A stretch of DNA of 64,000 nt from Chitinophagaceae bacterium (GCA_013140985.1 JABFRU010000002.1:124001-188000); one strand, 5' to 3'. Counted from the first letter of the stretch, positions 52,273-60,880 are shown. Numbers and translations are program-made. Notes: generated by a model from the sequence alone, not told the origin.

Positions 52273-52991
52273 ATTCCTAAGCTTAACGATTTAAGACCAG
52301 TGTCAGTAAATCCTGTTTGTATTAAAATATCTGTAAATGCGTGGCGATCGGGAAAAGCATTGGCCGATTCACTTAAATATAAATAGGCGTCCTTGTTTTG
52401 TCTGAACCATCGGGCAGCCTGGGGCGCCACAATATTCATGTACAGGTTATATAAGCTTTTAACGGCCCTTCGCCGGGGTTTTGAAAATTCTAGTATGATC
52501 AAACGGCCTCCCGGTTTCAACACTCTCCACATTTCTTTAAGGCCATTTTCAAGGTTTTCAAAGTTCCTCACTCCAAATGCCACCATTACGGCATCAAACG
52601 AACCAGAAGGTTGATTTATTGTTTCTGAATCCCCTGCCTGTAACCGGATGATTGAACCAAAACCTTCTTTTTCAACCTTTTTCCGCCCAAGCTCAAGCAT
52701 TCCTTCTGAAATATCAATACCAACGATTTTTTCCGGGTTTAATATTTTACAAGCCATAATAGCCATATCAGCGGTACCTGTGGCCACATCAAGAATGAGT
52801 TTTGGATCATCTTTTTTTAAAAGCCGTATAGCTTTTTTTCTCCAGCCAATATCCGTCCGGGCAGATAAAAACCGGTTCATGACATCATACTTCGGGGCAA
52901 TACTGTCAAACATTTCTGCTACCTGCTCTTTTTTGCTCTTGCCTGATCGTTTAAAGGGAATAATATGGTCGTGGGGCAATGGGTTTGACAT
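52239..52991 (-). CDS. ubiE: Demethylmenaquinone / ubiquinone methyltransferase UbiE (MenG)
   Basis: 250 residues. SAM motif I ILDVATGTADMAI near 68, the VGIDISEGMLELGRKK motif near 94, and the FGVRNFENLENGLKEM and LKPGGRLIILEFSKP motifs near 135-170 identify the UbiE/COQ5 family. It performs the last C-methylation in menaquinone synthesis. It is the first gene of a ubiE-porT unit. A TACCTTTG promoter element lies six bases before the start codon. Confidence 0.96.
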   Translation of the reverse strand: MSNPLPHDHIIPFKRSGKSKKEQVAEMFDSIAPKYDVMNRFLSARTDIGWRKKAIRLLKKDDPKLILDVATGTADMAIMACKILNPEKIVGIDISEGMLELGRKKVEKEGFGSIIRLQAGDSETINQPSGSFDAVMVAFGVRNFENLENGLKEMWRVLKPGGRLIILEFSKPRRRAVKSLYNLYMNIVAPQAARWFRQNKDAYLYLSESANAFPDRHAFTDILIQTGFTDTGLKSLSLGICCIYSGRKPF

Positions 52992-52997
52992 GGCTCA

Positions 52998-53005
52998 CAA
53001 AGGTA
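52998..53005 (-). promoter_or_regulatory. Predicted -7 element next to the ubiE start (near-leaderless)
   Basis: The minus strand reads TACCTTTG, a perfect TAnnTTTG, then TGAGCC and the ATG. Transcription would begin about 3 bases before the start codon. A partial CTTG lies about 21 bases upstream at the -33 position. Confidence 0.55.
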
Positions 53006-53105
53006 CAAGGTGCTGAGCACAAGGAACAAGATGGATCACTATAAAATGTTATTTCATTACTATCACGCCGCTTGTGCCCTGCACCTTGTACCTTGCGCCT
53101 TTAGT
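53000..53105. repeat. Two-armed inverted 7-bp array between divergent ubiE and ysxC
   Basis: The left arm (53000-53034, plus) has AAGGTAC, AAGGTGC, TGAGCAC, AAGGAAC, AAGATGG. The right arm (53071-53105) read on the minus strand has AAGGCGC, AAGGTAC, AAGGTGC and AGGGCAC. The left arm overlaps the ubiE promoter element. Confidence 0.8.
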
Positions 53106-53109
53106 TATT

Positions 53110-53727
53110 ATGGAGATCATTTCTGCAAACTATATTATCAGCAGCCCGACCTATAAGGATTGCCCGCCACCGGATAAATCAGAGTATGCTTTTATCGGGA
53201 GAAGTAATGTTGGAAAATCATCGCTGATCAATATGCTGACAAATAAAAAAGGGCTGGCAAAAATATCTGCCACACCCGGAAAAACGCAACTTATCAATCA
53301 TTTTGATATCGTCTCTTCCGATAAAAAGAAATGGTACCTCGTTGACCTGCCGGGATATGGTTATGCTACTGTATCACAAAAGGCCCGCAACAACTGGGGA
53401 AATATGATAGAATCCTATATCCGTAAAAGAGAGAACCTTGTTTCTTTGTTTGTGCTCATCGACAGCAGGCATGAGCCTCAACCGATAGATATTGAGTTTA
53501 TTAACTGGCTGGGTGAGTGGCAGATCCCATTTTCAATTGTTTTTACCAAAACAGATAAAAACAAGCCGGCTGCCACCATCCGGAATACCGGCGCCTTTCT
53601 AACAGAGCTTTCGGTAAAATGGGAAGAGCTTCCCCGTCATTTTTTAACCTCGGCCGTTACAAAACAGGGGCGAACCGAAATGCTGGACTATATTAAGGGC
53701 CTGAACCAAAGTAAATCAGGCCGTTAG
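53110..53727 (+). CDS. ysxC: Ribosome biogenesis GTPase YsxC/EngB (YihA)
   Basis: 205 residues from ATG 53110; the longer frame adds 12 codons within the repeat. G1 GRSNVGKSS near 30, G3 DLPGYGYA near 81, G4 FTKTDKN near 148 and G5 TSA near 180 identify the EngB family. It acts in assembly of the large ribosomal subunit. It begins right after the 7-bp array. Confidence 0.95.
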   Translation: MEIISANYIISSPTYKDCPPPDKSEYAFIGRSNVGKSSLINMLTNKKGLAKISATPGKTQLINHFDIVSSDKKKWYLVDLPGYGYATVSQKARNNWGNMIESYIRKRENLVSLFVLIDSRHEPQPIDIEFINWLGEWQIPFSIVFTKTDKNKPAATIRNTGAFLTELSVKWEELPRHFLTSAVTKQGRTEMLDYIKGLNQSKSGR

Positions 53728-53795
53728 ATAAATACCCCTTTTTAGCTATTTGTTATTTGAGTTTTATGCCTATTTTGCGACCAATACGCTTTGTT

Positions 53796-53984
53796 ATGAG
53801 AAGAACTTTATCCGAAAGAAACATTGTGATTGCGTTATTTATCATGGTGCTTGTTACCTTTTCCCTTGCACAGGAGGATACTAAAAAAATGGAAAAAGGA
53901 TTTACCGCTGCTACTGCTTTCGTCTCTTCCCATCTTTTATTGGCTGAGCAAAAGGAAACACCTAAACAATTGCCCACAGAATAA
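53796..53984 (+). CDS. Small secreted protein of unknown function
   Basis: 62 residues from ATG 53796. MRRTLSERNIVIALFIMVLVTFSLAQ is a typical signal peptide, leaving a mature peptide of about 36 residues (EDTKKMEKGFTAATAF ...). No family recognised. Another overlapping frame of similar length at 53830 lacks the signal peptide, so I prefer this one, with moderate confidence. Confidence 0.5.
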   Translation: MRRTLSERNIVIALFIMVLVTFSLAQEDTKKMEKGFTAATAFVSSHLLLAEQKETPKQLPTE

Positions 53985-54029
53985 TTTATTTTATTCAGCC
54001 CTCTTTAAGAACCATTTTCCCCGACGTTT

Positions 54030-54371
54030 ATGAGGAAATTATTATTCTTACCTCTTCTTGTGCTGACTTTAGCCGTTTGTTCGCAAACAAATGATAAGCC
54101 GGAAAAAAAGCATTTTAAGAGGGGTCTTTTGAGCAGGGACAGCTTTGCTGTAAAAATTCAGCGGGTGAAAGACAGTTTGCAAAAAACGCTGGATGATGTT
54201 CAATGGGAACAAAATACACGGAATTTAGAAGATGTAATGAGAACAGTTGAAAAAAGGAAGACGAAAGATAAAAATAAAGCCATTCTCTATATTGTAATAG
54301 GAGCGGGAATGCTTGTCGTTCTTGCAGCAGGTCTTATGCGGAGGAATGCAGGAAACAAGAAACGCATTTAA
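54030..54371 (+). CDS. Small membrane protein of unknown function
   Basis: 113 residues. The N-terminus is hydrophobic and has LAVC (residues 14-17), which could be a lipobox, followed by a charged helical region (about 25-82) and a C-terminal transmembrane helix (ILYIVIGAGMLVVLAAGLM). Ends with a basic tail. The two predicted anchors suggest a small envelope protein. The preceding small gene is 45 bases upstream. Confidence 0.6.
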   Translation: MRKLLFLPLLVLTLAVCSQTNDKPEKKHFKRGLLSRDSFAVKIQRVKDSLQKTLDDVQWEQNTRNLEDVMRTVEKRKTKDKNKAILYIVIGAGMLVVLAAGLMRRNAGNKKRI

Positions 54372-54380
54372 TTCACTGTA

Positions 54381-54854
54381 TCAATTCACCACTTTATTTG
54401 CGCAACTGCTGCTGGCAAAAGCTTCGGGTTTGGCTTTAAAAGCAAAGCCCATTCCTAAAATATATCCCATAGCTTCTTTCAAAGCATCATTACTCTTGAA
54501 GTGCGGGTTGGTGTTAATGTCAGCATGAACTTCCATGTCCACGTCATACACTGTAAAGAGATTGCAGAGTTCGTAAGCGATCTCAATGCTTTTGGCCACT
54601 TCCATCAGCATTCTTTCTTTGATAGTGTATTGCTGTCTTGTTTTTTCGTTGTGAATGAACATAAAGCCCCCGTGTCCTTCCCGCAGGAAGACAATAACAG
54701 TAGCAAATTCAGTTTCTTTTCCTTTTACCTGTGAGTCGGTGCCGATGCAAACTTTGAGGTGAAAGCCCTTTTCTGTTTCTCTTTTGATCGCATTTTCTAC
54801 TGCGTCGAGAATGGGTAATTCGATCGGGTCGCCATTAAATTTTCTCCAGCGCAT
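54381..54854 (-). CDS. RNase H-like YkuK-family protein (DUF458)
   Basis: 157 residues from the ATG ending at 54854; a TTG six codons upstream would extend it into a terminator hairpin and is unlikely. DUF458/YkuK motifs: CIGTDSQVKGKETEF near residues 36-50, MEVHADINTNPHFKS near 109, and the C-terminal GYILGMGFAFKAKPEAFASS. RNase H-like fold, function not established. A terminator hairpin sits immediately upstream of the start codon. Confidence 0.88.
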   Translation of the reverse strand: MRWRKFNGDPIELPILDAVENAIKRETEKGFHLKVCIGTDSQVKGKETEFATVIVFLREGHGGFMFIHNEKTRQQYTIKERMLMEVAKSIEIAYELCNLFTVYDVDMEVHADINTNPHFKSNDALKEAMGYILGMGFAFKAKPEAFASSSCANKVVN

Positions 54855-54888
54855 AAAAAAAGGTTTTCCCAAGATAAGGAAAACCTTT
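54855..54888 (-). terminator. Terminator of the metalloprotease gene, touching the YkuK start
   Basis: AAAGGTTTTCC (54859-54869) pairs with GGAAAACCTTT (54878-54888), an 11-bp stem with an 8-base loop. On the minus strand it is followed by a T tract that ends at the ATG of the YkuK gene. Confidence 0.75.
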
Positions 54889-54940
54889 GATTAACAAAAA
54901 GGGGTACGGATTATTGTTCTGTGATCAGAACATGAAAGAT

Positions 54941-56542
54941 TTATTGTTTAACAAATTTGTCGATCCATTGATCAGCGCCGTTAGTAAAGCGGATCATGTA
55001 CATACCCCCTGTTATTCCCGGCACAATGATGTTGTTAGACCCTGTTTCCAATTTACCTTGCACCAGTCTCTTGCCATTCAGGTCATACAATGAATAATTA
55101 TAATTACTGCCGGGGCTGCTTACTTCAACTGCATTGCTGCTTACAACCGTGTTAATTATTCTTGGTCTCGGATGGCTGCCTGATTTACGCAGCGTAACAA
55201 TATTGGAATAGTATTCCCGGCCATTATCAAATGTTACATGCAAACGATATTGAACAGAGCTGCTGATCGCAGGTCTGTAAGTAAAGGCCCTTAAAGCAGC
55301 AGCCGGTTCTGTTACAGGAGTAAAGTTTCTGCCATCAACAGATATTTCTACTACCTGGCGGGTTACTTCTTCATCAGCTTCTATGAACCAATTGAGCTGG
55401 TGCAGATCGCCATTCAGTTGGCCACGCAGTTCAAGACGATGAAGAGGTAATGCTCCGGCCATAAAATTTCCTTGTAATGAGTAGGAGCCAAGACTTGCAT
55501 AGTTAGGAGCATACACATTACCACGGCCTTCTATTCTCAGATAATATACACCGGGATTAAGCGTAGAATCAATTACAGAGCTGAGCAATGTTCCCGGGTT
55601 GTACACATTTAATTGTGTTTGTGAACTATTATATAATGTAACCTGCAGATCAAGATTGGACCCTGAATTGCCCGTTCCTACATTATAGGGTATAGCACTC
55701 AGCAGAAACCTTCCAACAGCGGGTTGGGTGAACCGGATCATATCCTGGTCAGTATTTCTTTCAACCACACCATTTACATTGAATTGATTGCTTGCAAATG
55801 TTGCAACAGTAGCTGAACCAAAAGAGGCTGCATGATCATCATTGCGATAGCCGAAGCCATTCATCGTTGTTAATATATCCAACTCATTTTGATAATTGGT
55901 GCATCCGTAGGGGTTAGGTCCGTTATGCCATACAGTAAGATTCTGATAATACCCAACACCCATAATAGGAGCCCAGCCTATTTCACCGCTGCCCAGGCCA
56001 TAATTATACTGGGATGTCAGCCCGCAGCTTCCATTGTAAGTAGCCTGGTGATAAAGATTAAGAGTGTGCCCGGCTTCATGTGCAACTGCTTCAGAAATAT
56101 TTTTTGTATTGTAATTCAGTAATGCTGAGAAAACAAAACAGGGAGTGCCATCACCCCATGTAAATGAACCAACGAAGGCAACACCACCTGCAGATCCATA
56201 CCATGAAGATGAGACGGTAACAATTACCCTCATCCGTTGTGTAGCAGGTGCAGCATGATATTGTGCGGAATCAGTGGTTACATTGATATTAAAGGGCCGG
56301 TAATCTTCAGCAACCCGGTTGAATATTTCAGTGATCTTGGTATTATCAAGACCCGATCCACCACAAATGATGGCAGTAGTATCAATATTCCAGCCGGTGT
56401 TCTGTACTGCATGACCATCAAAGTCAAGGAACAAAACTGAGGGTGCTGAAGGGTAGCTACTAAGAACGGGCACCTGGGCTTTCAGGAATGTTGTCACTGA
56501 AAGCATAGTTATCACCAGGACGGTACGTAAATAGTTTTTCAT
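54941..56542 (-). CDS. Secreted zinc metalloprotease with T9SS sorting domain
   Basis: 533 residues with a signal peptide (to about residue 22). The zinc motif HEAGHTLNLYH at 155-165 is a metzincin HExxHxxxxxH. A pre-peptidase-like C-terminal domain follows (about 260-370; YYLRIEGRGNVYAPNYASLGSYSLQ), then a T9SS sorting domain (SLYDLNGKRLVQGKLE ... GGMYMIRFTNG). Predicted surface or secreted protease. The protein's beginning VLFLDFDGHAVQ is the pattern seen in this Bacteroidota protease family. Confidence 0.9.
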   Translation of the reverse strand: MKNYLRTVLVITMLSVTTFLKAQVPVLSSYPSAPSVLFLDFDGHAVQNTGWNIDTTAIICGGSGLDNTKITEIFNRVAEDYRPFNINVTTDSAQYHAAPATQRMRVIVTVSSSWYGSAGGVAFVGSFTWGDGTPCFVFSALLNYNTKNISEAVAHEAGHTLNLYHQATYNGSCGLTSQYNYGLGSGEIGWAPIMGVGYYQNLTVWHNGPNPYGCTNYQNELDILTTMNGFGYRNDDHAASFGSATVATFASNQFNVNGVVERNTDQDMIRFTQPAVGRFLLSAIPYNVGTGNSGSNLDLQVTLYNSSQTQLNVYNPGTLLSSVIDSTLNPGVYYLRIEGRGNVYAPNYASLGSYSLQGNFMAGALPLHRLELRGQLNGDLHQLNWFIEADEEVTRQVVEISVDGRNFTPVTEPAAALRAFTYRPAISSSVQYRLHVTFDNGREYYSNIVTLRKSGSHPRPRIINTVVSSNAVEVSSPGSNYNYSLYDLNGKRLVQGKLETGSNNIIVPGITGGMYMIRFTNGADQWIDKFVKQ

Positions 56543-56609
56543 AACAAAGACGGATTTTTTGGTTTTTTCAATAGGTACAATAAGGATACGGATGTAAAAA
56601 CGGGTCAGC

Positions 56610-57089
56610 TTACTCGTTTACCAGGTCATAAAAATTTTTCTTTATTAATTCGTATTGGCCATTTGTTTGTTGCAAAATATACAGGTCGCCATGTTTAAAG
56701 CTCATGAGTCTTCCGCTGTATGTGGTCGTTCCATCACTTTTAATAACCTTCGACATGGAAAAGGTAGCGCCGGGATAATTGGTGGACTTTACAACGATAC
56801 TTTGCGTATTGCCATTCTCGTTTGAGCCGGATGAAACTAATTTGCCTTCAAACATAACAGTAGTTTTTGCATCAGCCGACAGATCCGTACTTATAATACT
56901 GCCGGTTTGTTTATTTCCCAGGCCGATAAAACTTGCAGGATCGAAAGAGATTTTGGCCGGCAAATGATCAAACAAATGCGGTTTGTTCTTATCCTGTTCA
57001 TTGATGGGGATCTTTTGATCCTGTGCAACAGTACAAAGACTGAAGAGGATCATGCATGCACAAAGCACCGAGGTACGAAGGTTTTTCAT
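56610..57089 (-). CDS. Secreted protein of unknown function
   Basis: 159 residues with a signal peptide (CACMILFSLCTVAQ, to about residue 22). The mature part has beta segments (TTVMFEGKLVSSGSNENGNTQSIVVKSTNY, YSGRLMSFKHGDLYILQQTNG) and no recognised family. Its stop is 67 bases downstream of the metalloprotease start region on the same strand; co-transcription is possible. Confidence 0.65.
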   Translation of the reverse strand: MKNLRTSVLCACMILFSLCTVAQDQKIPINEQDKNKPHLFDHLPAKISFDPASFIGLGNKQTGSIISTDLSADAKTTVMFEGKLVSSGSNENGNTQSIVVKSTNYPGATFSMSKVIKSDGTTTYSGRLMSFKHGDLYILQQTNGQYELIKKNFYDLVNE

Positions 57090-57296
57090 TTCAAACTTTT
57101 TTTAAGTCAAAAGGATATTGTTCAGCAACCTGGATTCGTGGTTGCAGTTTTCAGGGGGGACGGTGATACAAGATTTGTTATTTTTTTTAAAGGTGCAAGA
57201 GATAAAGCCGTAAAAGAAATAAGATCGGGTGCTAGTACTCTGCTATAGTAGTAACTAAGCTAAGAGTGAATGGTAAATCTTCGAAAAAAAGTACTA

Positions 57297-57665
57297 TTAA
57301 TACTGATTTGTACTTAGCATAACTAAGGTGCAGGCGTCTAAGGTTTTTATTTGTTGCTGTTTGGCCAGTCTTGCCAGCTCTTCGTTTTCTGCACCGGGGT
57401 TAAAAATGATCCGCTTTGGCTTTAATGAAAGGATATAATCGTAGTAGTCCCGCTGGTGGGCAGGATTCAGGTACAGTGTAATTGTGTCAATATCATCAAA
57501 GGACTTCTTTTCTTTTTCTATTGTTACATCTCCAACAATGGTATTCTTTCTTCCAACAGCTACCACCGGGTGTCCATACATTCTTAATCGCTGAGCAGCG
57601 AGATAACTATACCGGGATGGATTATCAGAAGCTCCCAGCACCAGTGTCTTTTTCTTTTCATTCAT
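57297..57665 (-). CDS. CoA-binding domain protein
   Basis: 122 residues, one CoA_binding_2 (Rossmann) domain: VLGASDNPSRYSYLAAQRL with the glycine-containing loop at residues 9-27, GHPVVAVGRKN near 31, and IIFNPGAENEELARLA near 85. Family members bind CoA or NAD and are often called predicted CoA-binding proteins. A TAGTTTTG promoter element lies four bases upstream of the start codon. Confidence 0.9.
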   Translation of the reverse strand: MNEKKKTLVLGASDNPSRYSYLAAQRLRMYGHPVVAVGRKNTIVGDVTIEKEKKSFDDIDTITLYLNPAHQRDYYDYILSLKPKRIIFNPGAENEELARLAKQQQIKTLDACTLVMLSTNQY

Positions 57666-57669
57666 ACTG

Positions 57670-57677
57670 CAAAACTA
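57670..57677 (-). promoter_or_regulatory. Predicted -7 element next to the CoA-binding protein start (near-leaderless)
   Basis: The minus strand reads TAGTTTTG, then CAGT and the ATG. The TSS would fall at or within about 1 base of the start codon. No good -33 element. Confidence 0.5.
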
Positions 57678-57689
57678 CAATGATCCGAT

Positions 57690-58673
57690 TCAGAAAAGAT
57701 GATATTGTTTGCGGGGCACCTGTTTAAGAATCGCTGTAAAAGCATTTTTTAATTCAGGATATGTAAACTGGTATCCCGACTCCAATAATTTAGTGGGTAA
57801 TACCCAACGGCTTTTTAATACCAACTCAACTTCGGTGCCAATTAAAAAAGCTCCAAACTTCAGCATCCATTCAAAAGCAGGCAAACCGAATTTATTACCG
57901 GTTACTTCACGCAGCAATTTCATGAATTCTTTATTGGGGACCGGATAGGGAGAAGAACAATTATAAACACCACTCATTTCCTTATGTTCCCATATCCATT
58001 CAATGACCCGGCAGGTGTCTTCAATGTGGATCCAACTATACATTTGTTTGCCGCTTCCCTGTTTACCACCAAGACCGAATTTTAAAAGATTAAAATAAGG
58101 GATCAGCACTCCGCCATGCCCTAATGTAATAGCCATTCTTAAAACAACTTTACGGGTGCCCGGTGTGGATTGTTCAGTAAAAGTTTTCTCCCATTGCTTG
58201 CATACCTGTGTCGAAAAATCATCAAGGAGGTCCAGCGAATATTCATCTTGAGGTTTATCTTCGGCATTACGGTAAATAGTAGCTGATGATGCATTGATCC
58301 AGAGAGATGGGGGATGGGCGCATTGGCTGATGGCATTTCCAAGAGCGGCAGTAGCATTTACACGGCTATCTAATATTTCTTTTTTATTTTTTGGTGTATA
58401 TCGGCAGTTTACTGTTCTTCCGACCAAATTAATCAGAAGATCAGCTCCTTCCAGTTCTTTTACCCACTCACCGGCATTTATGCCGTCCCATTTTACAAAT
58501 CTTGTTTGCCGGAGATCTTCAGCACTAAGGCTGTTATAATCATTGCGGTTTGTTTTTGTATGATGGAGTTGCCTTGTAAGGATGACAAGCTCATTTTCTT
58601 TTCCAAAATACTTTATCATTTCCTGTCCCATAAAACCTGTGCCGCCTGCTATGATGATCTTTTTGTTTTTCAT
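57690..58673 (-). CDS. TIGR01777-family NAD(P)-dependent epimerase (SDR39U1-like)
   Basis: 327 residues from the ATG ending at 58673, where the longer frame adds 16 codons. Glycine-rich motif IIIAGGTGFMGQEMIK near residues 6-21, KEILDSRVNAT near 116, and LVGRTVNCRY near 98, with TIYRNAED and the C-terminal SGYQFTYPELKNA that marks this atypical SDR family. Likely NAD(P)-dependent oxidoreductase or epimerase; substrate unknown. It sits downstream of a small membrane protein and a GbsR-type regulator in one orientation. Confidence 0.9.
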   Translation of the reverse strand: MKNKKIIIAGGTGFMGQEMIKYFGKENELVILTRQLHHTKTNRNDYNSLSAEDLRQTRFVKWDGINAGEWVKELEGADLLINLVGRTVNCRYTPKNKKEILDSRVNATAALGNAISQCAHPPSLWINASSATIYRNAEDKPQDEYSLDLLDDFSTQVCKQWEKTFTEQSTPGTRKVVLRMAITLGHGGVLIPYFNLLKFGLGGKQGSGKQMYSWIHIEDTCRVIEWIWEHKEMSGVYNCSSPYPVPNKEFMKLLREVTGNKFGLPAFEWMLKFGAFLIGTEVELVLKSRWVLPTKLLESGYQFTYPELKNAFTAILKQVPRKQYHLF

Positions 58674-58678
58674 TTTGA

Positions 58679-59122
58679 TTATTTTCTCAAGTAGCCTGAA
58701 AGGTTGAAAATAAAAAGCCAAATAAAAATAATGCTAAAAGAAATAAACATGATATTCATACCTATTTCTCCAATTTTAAAAATGATCTTTTTTGGTATTT
58801 GGTACATAGGATAGTAAGCAAACTGGGTTATTACTTTACCGGTCCAATAAGCAGCGATCAAACCTGTAATAGCAACAGCTAATCCTGTTCGATTTTTTAA
58901 TTCATCTGTGAATAAGATCGAGATCAGACCAAAAGAAAAATTTAACCCCTGAATATATCGACCGTAGGTTTTTGCAATTTCCGGGTTCAAAGGGTTCAAT
59001 TTTTTGATATCATTATACCAGTCAAAGATCACATGCCTGATATATGGATAAATAAGAGCTGTAAAGATTTGACCGATCGCACCGGTGATAATGAGCCAAT
59101 CAGGTATGCTATAATTTTTCAT
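58679..59122 (-). CDS. Small integral membrane protein
   Basis: 147 residues with four hydrophobic helices (about 8-28, 55-72, 78-98, 118-142), basic tail KRK-like at the end. No known motif. It is 5 bases upstream of the epimerase gene, and 77 bases downstream of the regulator, so the three probably form an operon. Confidence 0.75.
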   Translation of the reverse strand: MKNYSIPDWLIITGAIGQIFTALIYPYIRHVIFDWYNDIKKLNPLNPEIAKTYGRYIQGLNFSFGLISILFTDELKNRTGLAVAITGLIAAYWTGKVITQFAYYPMYQIPKKIIFKIGEIGMNIMFISFSIIFIWLFIFNLSGYLRK

Positions 59123-59198
59123 AATTTCATGTTTTCAGAAAATAATGAAAATAAATATTTTAATAAAAGCCGGTTTTACCCGGCTGGTGATCTTGTTC

Positions 59199-59705
59199 TT
59201 ATTTAAACATCTTCATAATAGAACCAACAAACCAGCTTTCTTCCGCCCTGATCATAACATCAAGGGTCTTATCTGCCTGCTTGCCCAATTTTTTTATACT
59301 ACTTACCGTATCTATAAACGTTTTTACATGTTTGTCCCTTTTATCACCTTCTACTTCTTCCAACTGATCCAATAGTTTCATCATCGGTTCAAGTTCTCTT
59401 TTCTTTCTCTCCTTAACGATCTGCTTTATCACTTTCCAGATGTCCTTTTCGGCAGAAAAATATTCTTTTCTTTCACCGGTCAGCAATACTCTTTCCACTA
59501 ATCCCCAATTTATAAGCTCCCGGATATTCATATTGGTATTGCCCCGGCTGATGTTGAGTTCATCCATGATATCATCCTGTGTGAGCGGGTCGGGAGTGAT
59601 CAATAATAAAGCATGGATCTGCGCCATAGTACGGTTGATGCCCCAATGGGTACCAAAAGCTCCCCATGAACTGATGAATTGTTGTTTTGCTTCGGTCAAT
59701 TTCAT
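59199..59705 (-). CDS. GbsR/MarR-type transcriptional regulator
   Basis: 168 residues. Winged helix-turn-helix in residues about 22-90 (ALLLITPDPLTQDDIMDELNISRGNTNMNIRELINWGLVERV), then a helical, charged dimerisation part. The GbsR family regulates osmoprotectant or membrane genes in several bacteria. It lies upstream of the membrane-protein and epimerase genes and has a full promoter directly before the start codon, so it may regulate itself and its neighbours. Confidence 0.9.
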   Translation of the reverse strand: MKLTEAKQQFISSWGAFGTHWGINRTMAQIHALLLITPDPLTQDDIMDELNISRGNTNMNIRELINWGLVERVLLTGERKEYFSAEKDIWKVIKQIVKERKKRELEPMMKLLDQLEEVEGDKRDKHVKTFIDTVSSIKKLGKQADKTLDVMIRAEESWFVGSIMKMFK

Positions 59706-59709
59706 GGCC

Positions 59710-59741
59710 CAAAGTTAGGGCAAGGATTCCGAAGTTTCAAA
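59710..59741 (-). promoter_or_regulatory. Full promoter for the GbsR-type gene (near-leaderless)
   Basis: On the minus strand TTTG (59741-59738), a 20-base spacer, then TAACTTTG (59717-59710) matches the Bacteroidota consensus TTTG-N19-21-TAnnTTTG. GGCC and the ATG follow, so the transcript would start at or next to the ATG. Confidence 0.65.
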
Positions 59742-59773
59742 AAATATTGAAAGTTTAAAAATGTTGACCAGCA

Positions 59774-60679
59774 TTATTGTAGCAGGTCCCTGTAGAGTTT
59801 ATGTTCAGGCTTGCTTAATAACTCATTCATTTCTTTCACCTCGTTATCATACAGGCCGGTGCCATTATGATTGTTCTTATCATAAATATAATTATCACCT
59901 GTCACCAATTGTTTGCTGAAGTTTTTAAGGATCTCCTGGCGGTTATCGTCGTACAGGGATGCCAGGCGGATATTTTCATTGTGAAGGAAGATCAGCATTT
60001 GTTTCAGCCCTTTATTACTGGTAATGTCATTGTAAACAGACCGATGTTTTGCAAGGGCATATTGCAGGTACCAGGAAACAAACAATTCAAATTCTGTAAT
60101 GGAATACCGGTAACTCGCCATGCGACCCAGGTATTCCATCCAGGGTTTAGTGTTTTTCCAGCCATGATCGTCCCTATGGTATTTGAACAGCGCCACATTG
60201 GTATGGTAGGATTGATAATAGGCAGCCATTTCTTCCAGCAAACCTAAAATGCCAAATTGCTGGGTAACGAGATATTTGTCTTTCGAATCAATATAAGTAG
60301 TGTACCGAAATATCTTTTTTTGGAGGGAATCAGGCACAATAGCATTTACCTGGATGGAGGGAAAAGTTTTTATTTTTTTGACAGAAAAAGAGAGTGTGTC
60401 ATTGATGCGAAAGACGATCAGCGAATCATAATAGCTGCTGTGGTTGCTGGTATATGAATGATAACCTTCATGCACCACGGTTGGGATATCATAGACATAT
60501 TCGTTCAATGAATTGCCATTGGCCATACCATTAATAAGGGATTCATCATACTCCTTCAGCACCACATAGTTCCCGGGAAAATATTTTTTACAAAGTTTCA
60601 GGAGTTGCTCTTTTTTACCGGCCGGCCGGTAAAAAAAAAGGAGACAAACAGATATAGTAATGGTGGAACGGAGCGACAT
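59774..60679 (-). CDS. Putative secreted metallopeptidase-like protein
   Basis: 301 residues. A short hydrophobic N-terminus (to about residue 17) could be a signal peptide. HEGYH at residues 70-74 (TVVHEGYHSYTSNH) is a zinc HExxH, and LGLLEEMAAYYQSYH near 155-169 supplies a glutamate as in gluzincin peptidases. Beyond the motif I recognise no family. Probably an exported hydrolase; the metal site is inferred, and activity untested. Confidence 0.6.
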   Translation of the reverse strand: MSLRSTITISVCLLFFYRPAGKKEQLLKLCKKYFPGNYVVLKEYDESLINGMANGNSLNEYVYDIPTVVHEGYHSYTSNHSSYYDSLIVFRINDTLSFSVKKIKTFPSIQVNAIVPDSLQKKIFRYTTYIDSKDKYLVTQQFGILGLLEEMAAYYQSYHTNVALFKYHRDDHGWKNTKPWMEYLGRMASYRYSITEFELFVSWYLQYALAKHRSVYNDITSNKGLKQMLIFLHNENIRLASLYDDNRQEILKNFSKQLVTGDNYIYDKNNHNGTGLYDNEVKEMNELLSKPEHKLYRDLLQ

Positions 60680-60804
60680 AGATATAAAAAATAGTTAGAT
60701 GCTTATCCCTCAACGGCGATCCAGGCACTTTATTATCTCTTATCAGCCAAAGAAGTTTTAAAAACCACCCTTCTGTTTTTAGAAGTGTATCGGTTTCAAT
60801 TTTG

Positions 60805-60880
60805 TTTCCCACAAAGACACTAAGAGCACAAAAAAGGCACATTGATCTTAACTACTTTGTGGTTCTGTGTCTTTGTGGGA
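60805..60880. repeat. TTTCCCAC-bounded hairpin repeat, copy 4
   Basis: It begins TTTCCCACAAAGACACTAAG and ends GTGTCTTTGTGGGA. Its reverse complement contains the core TAGTTAAGATCAAT and the TGTGCC then TTTTTTGTG that nearly match copy 3 in opposite orientation. Confidence 0.8.

Noticed and set aside
53830-54033. Alternative small frame overlapping the 62-residue secreted protein
   Set aside because: It lacks a signal peptide and a recognisable start context; the frame at 53796 is better.
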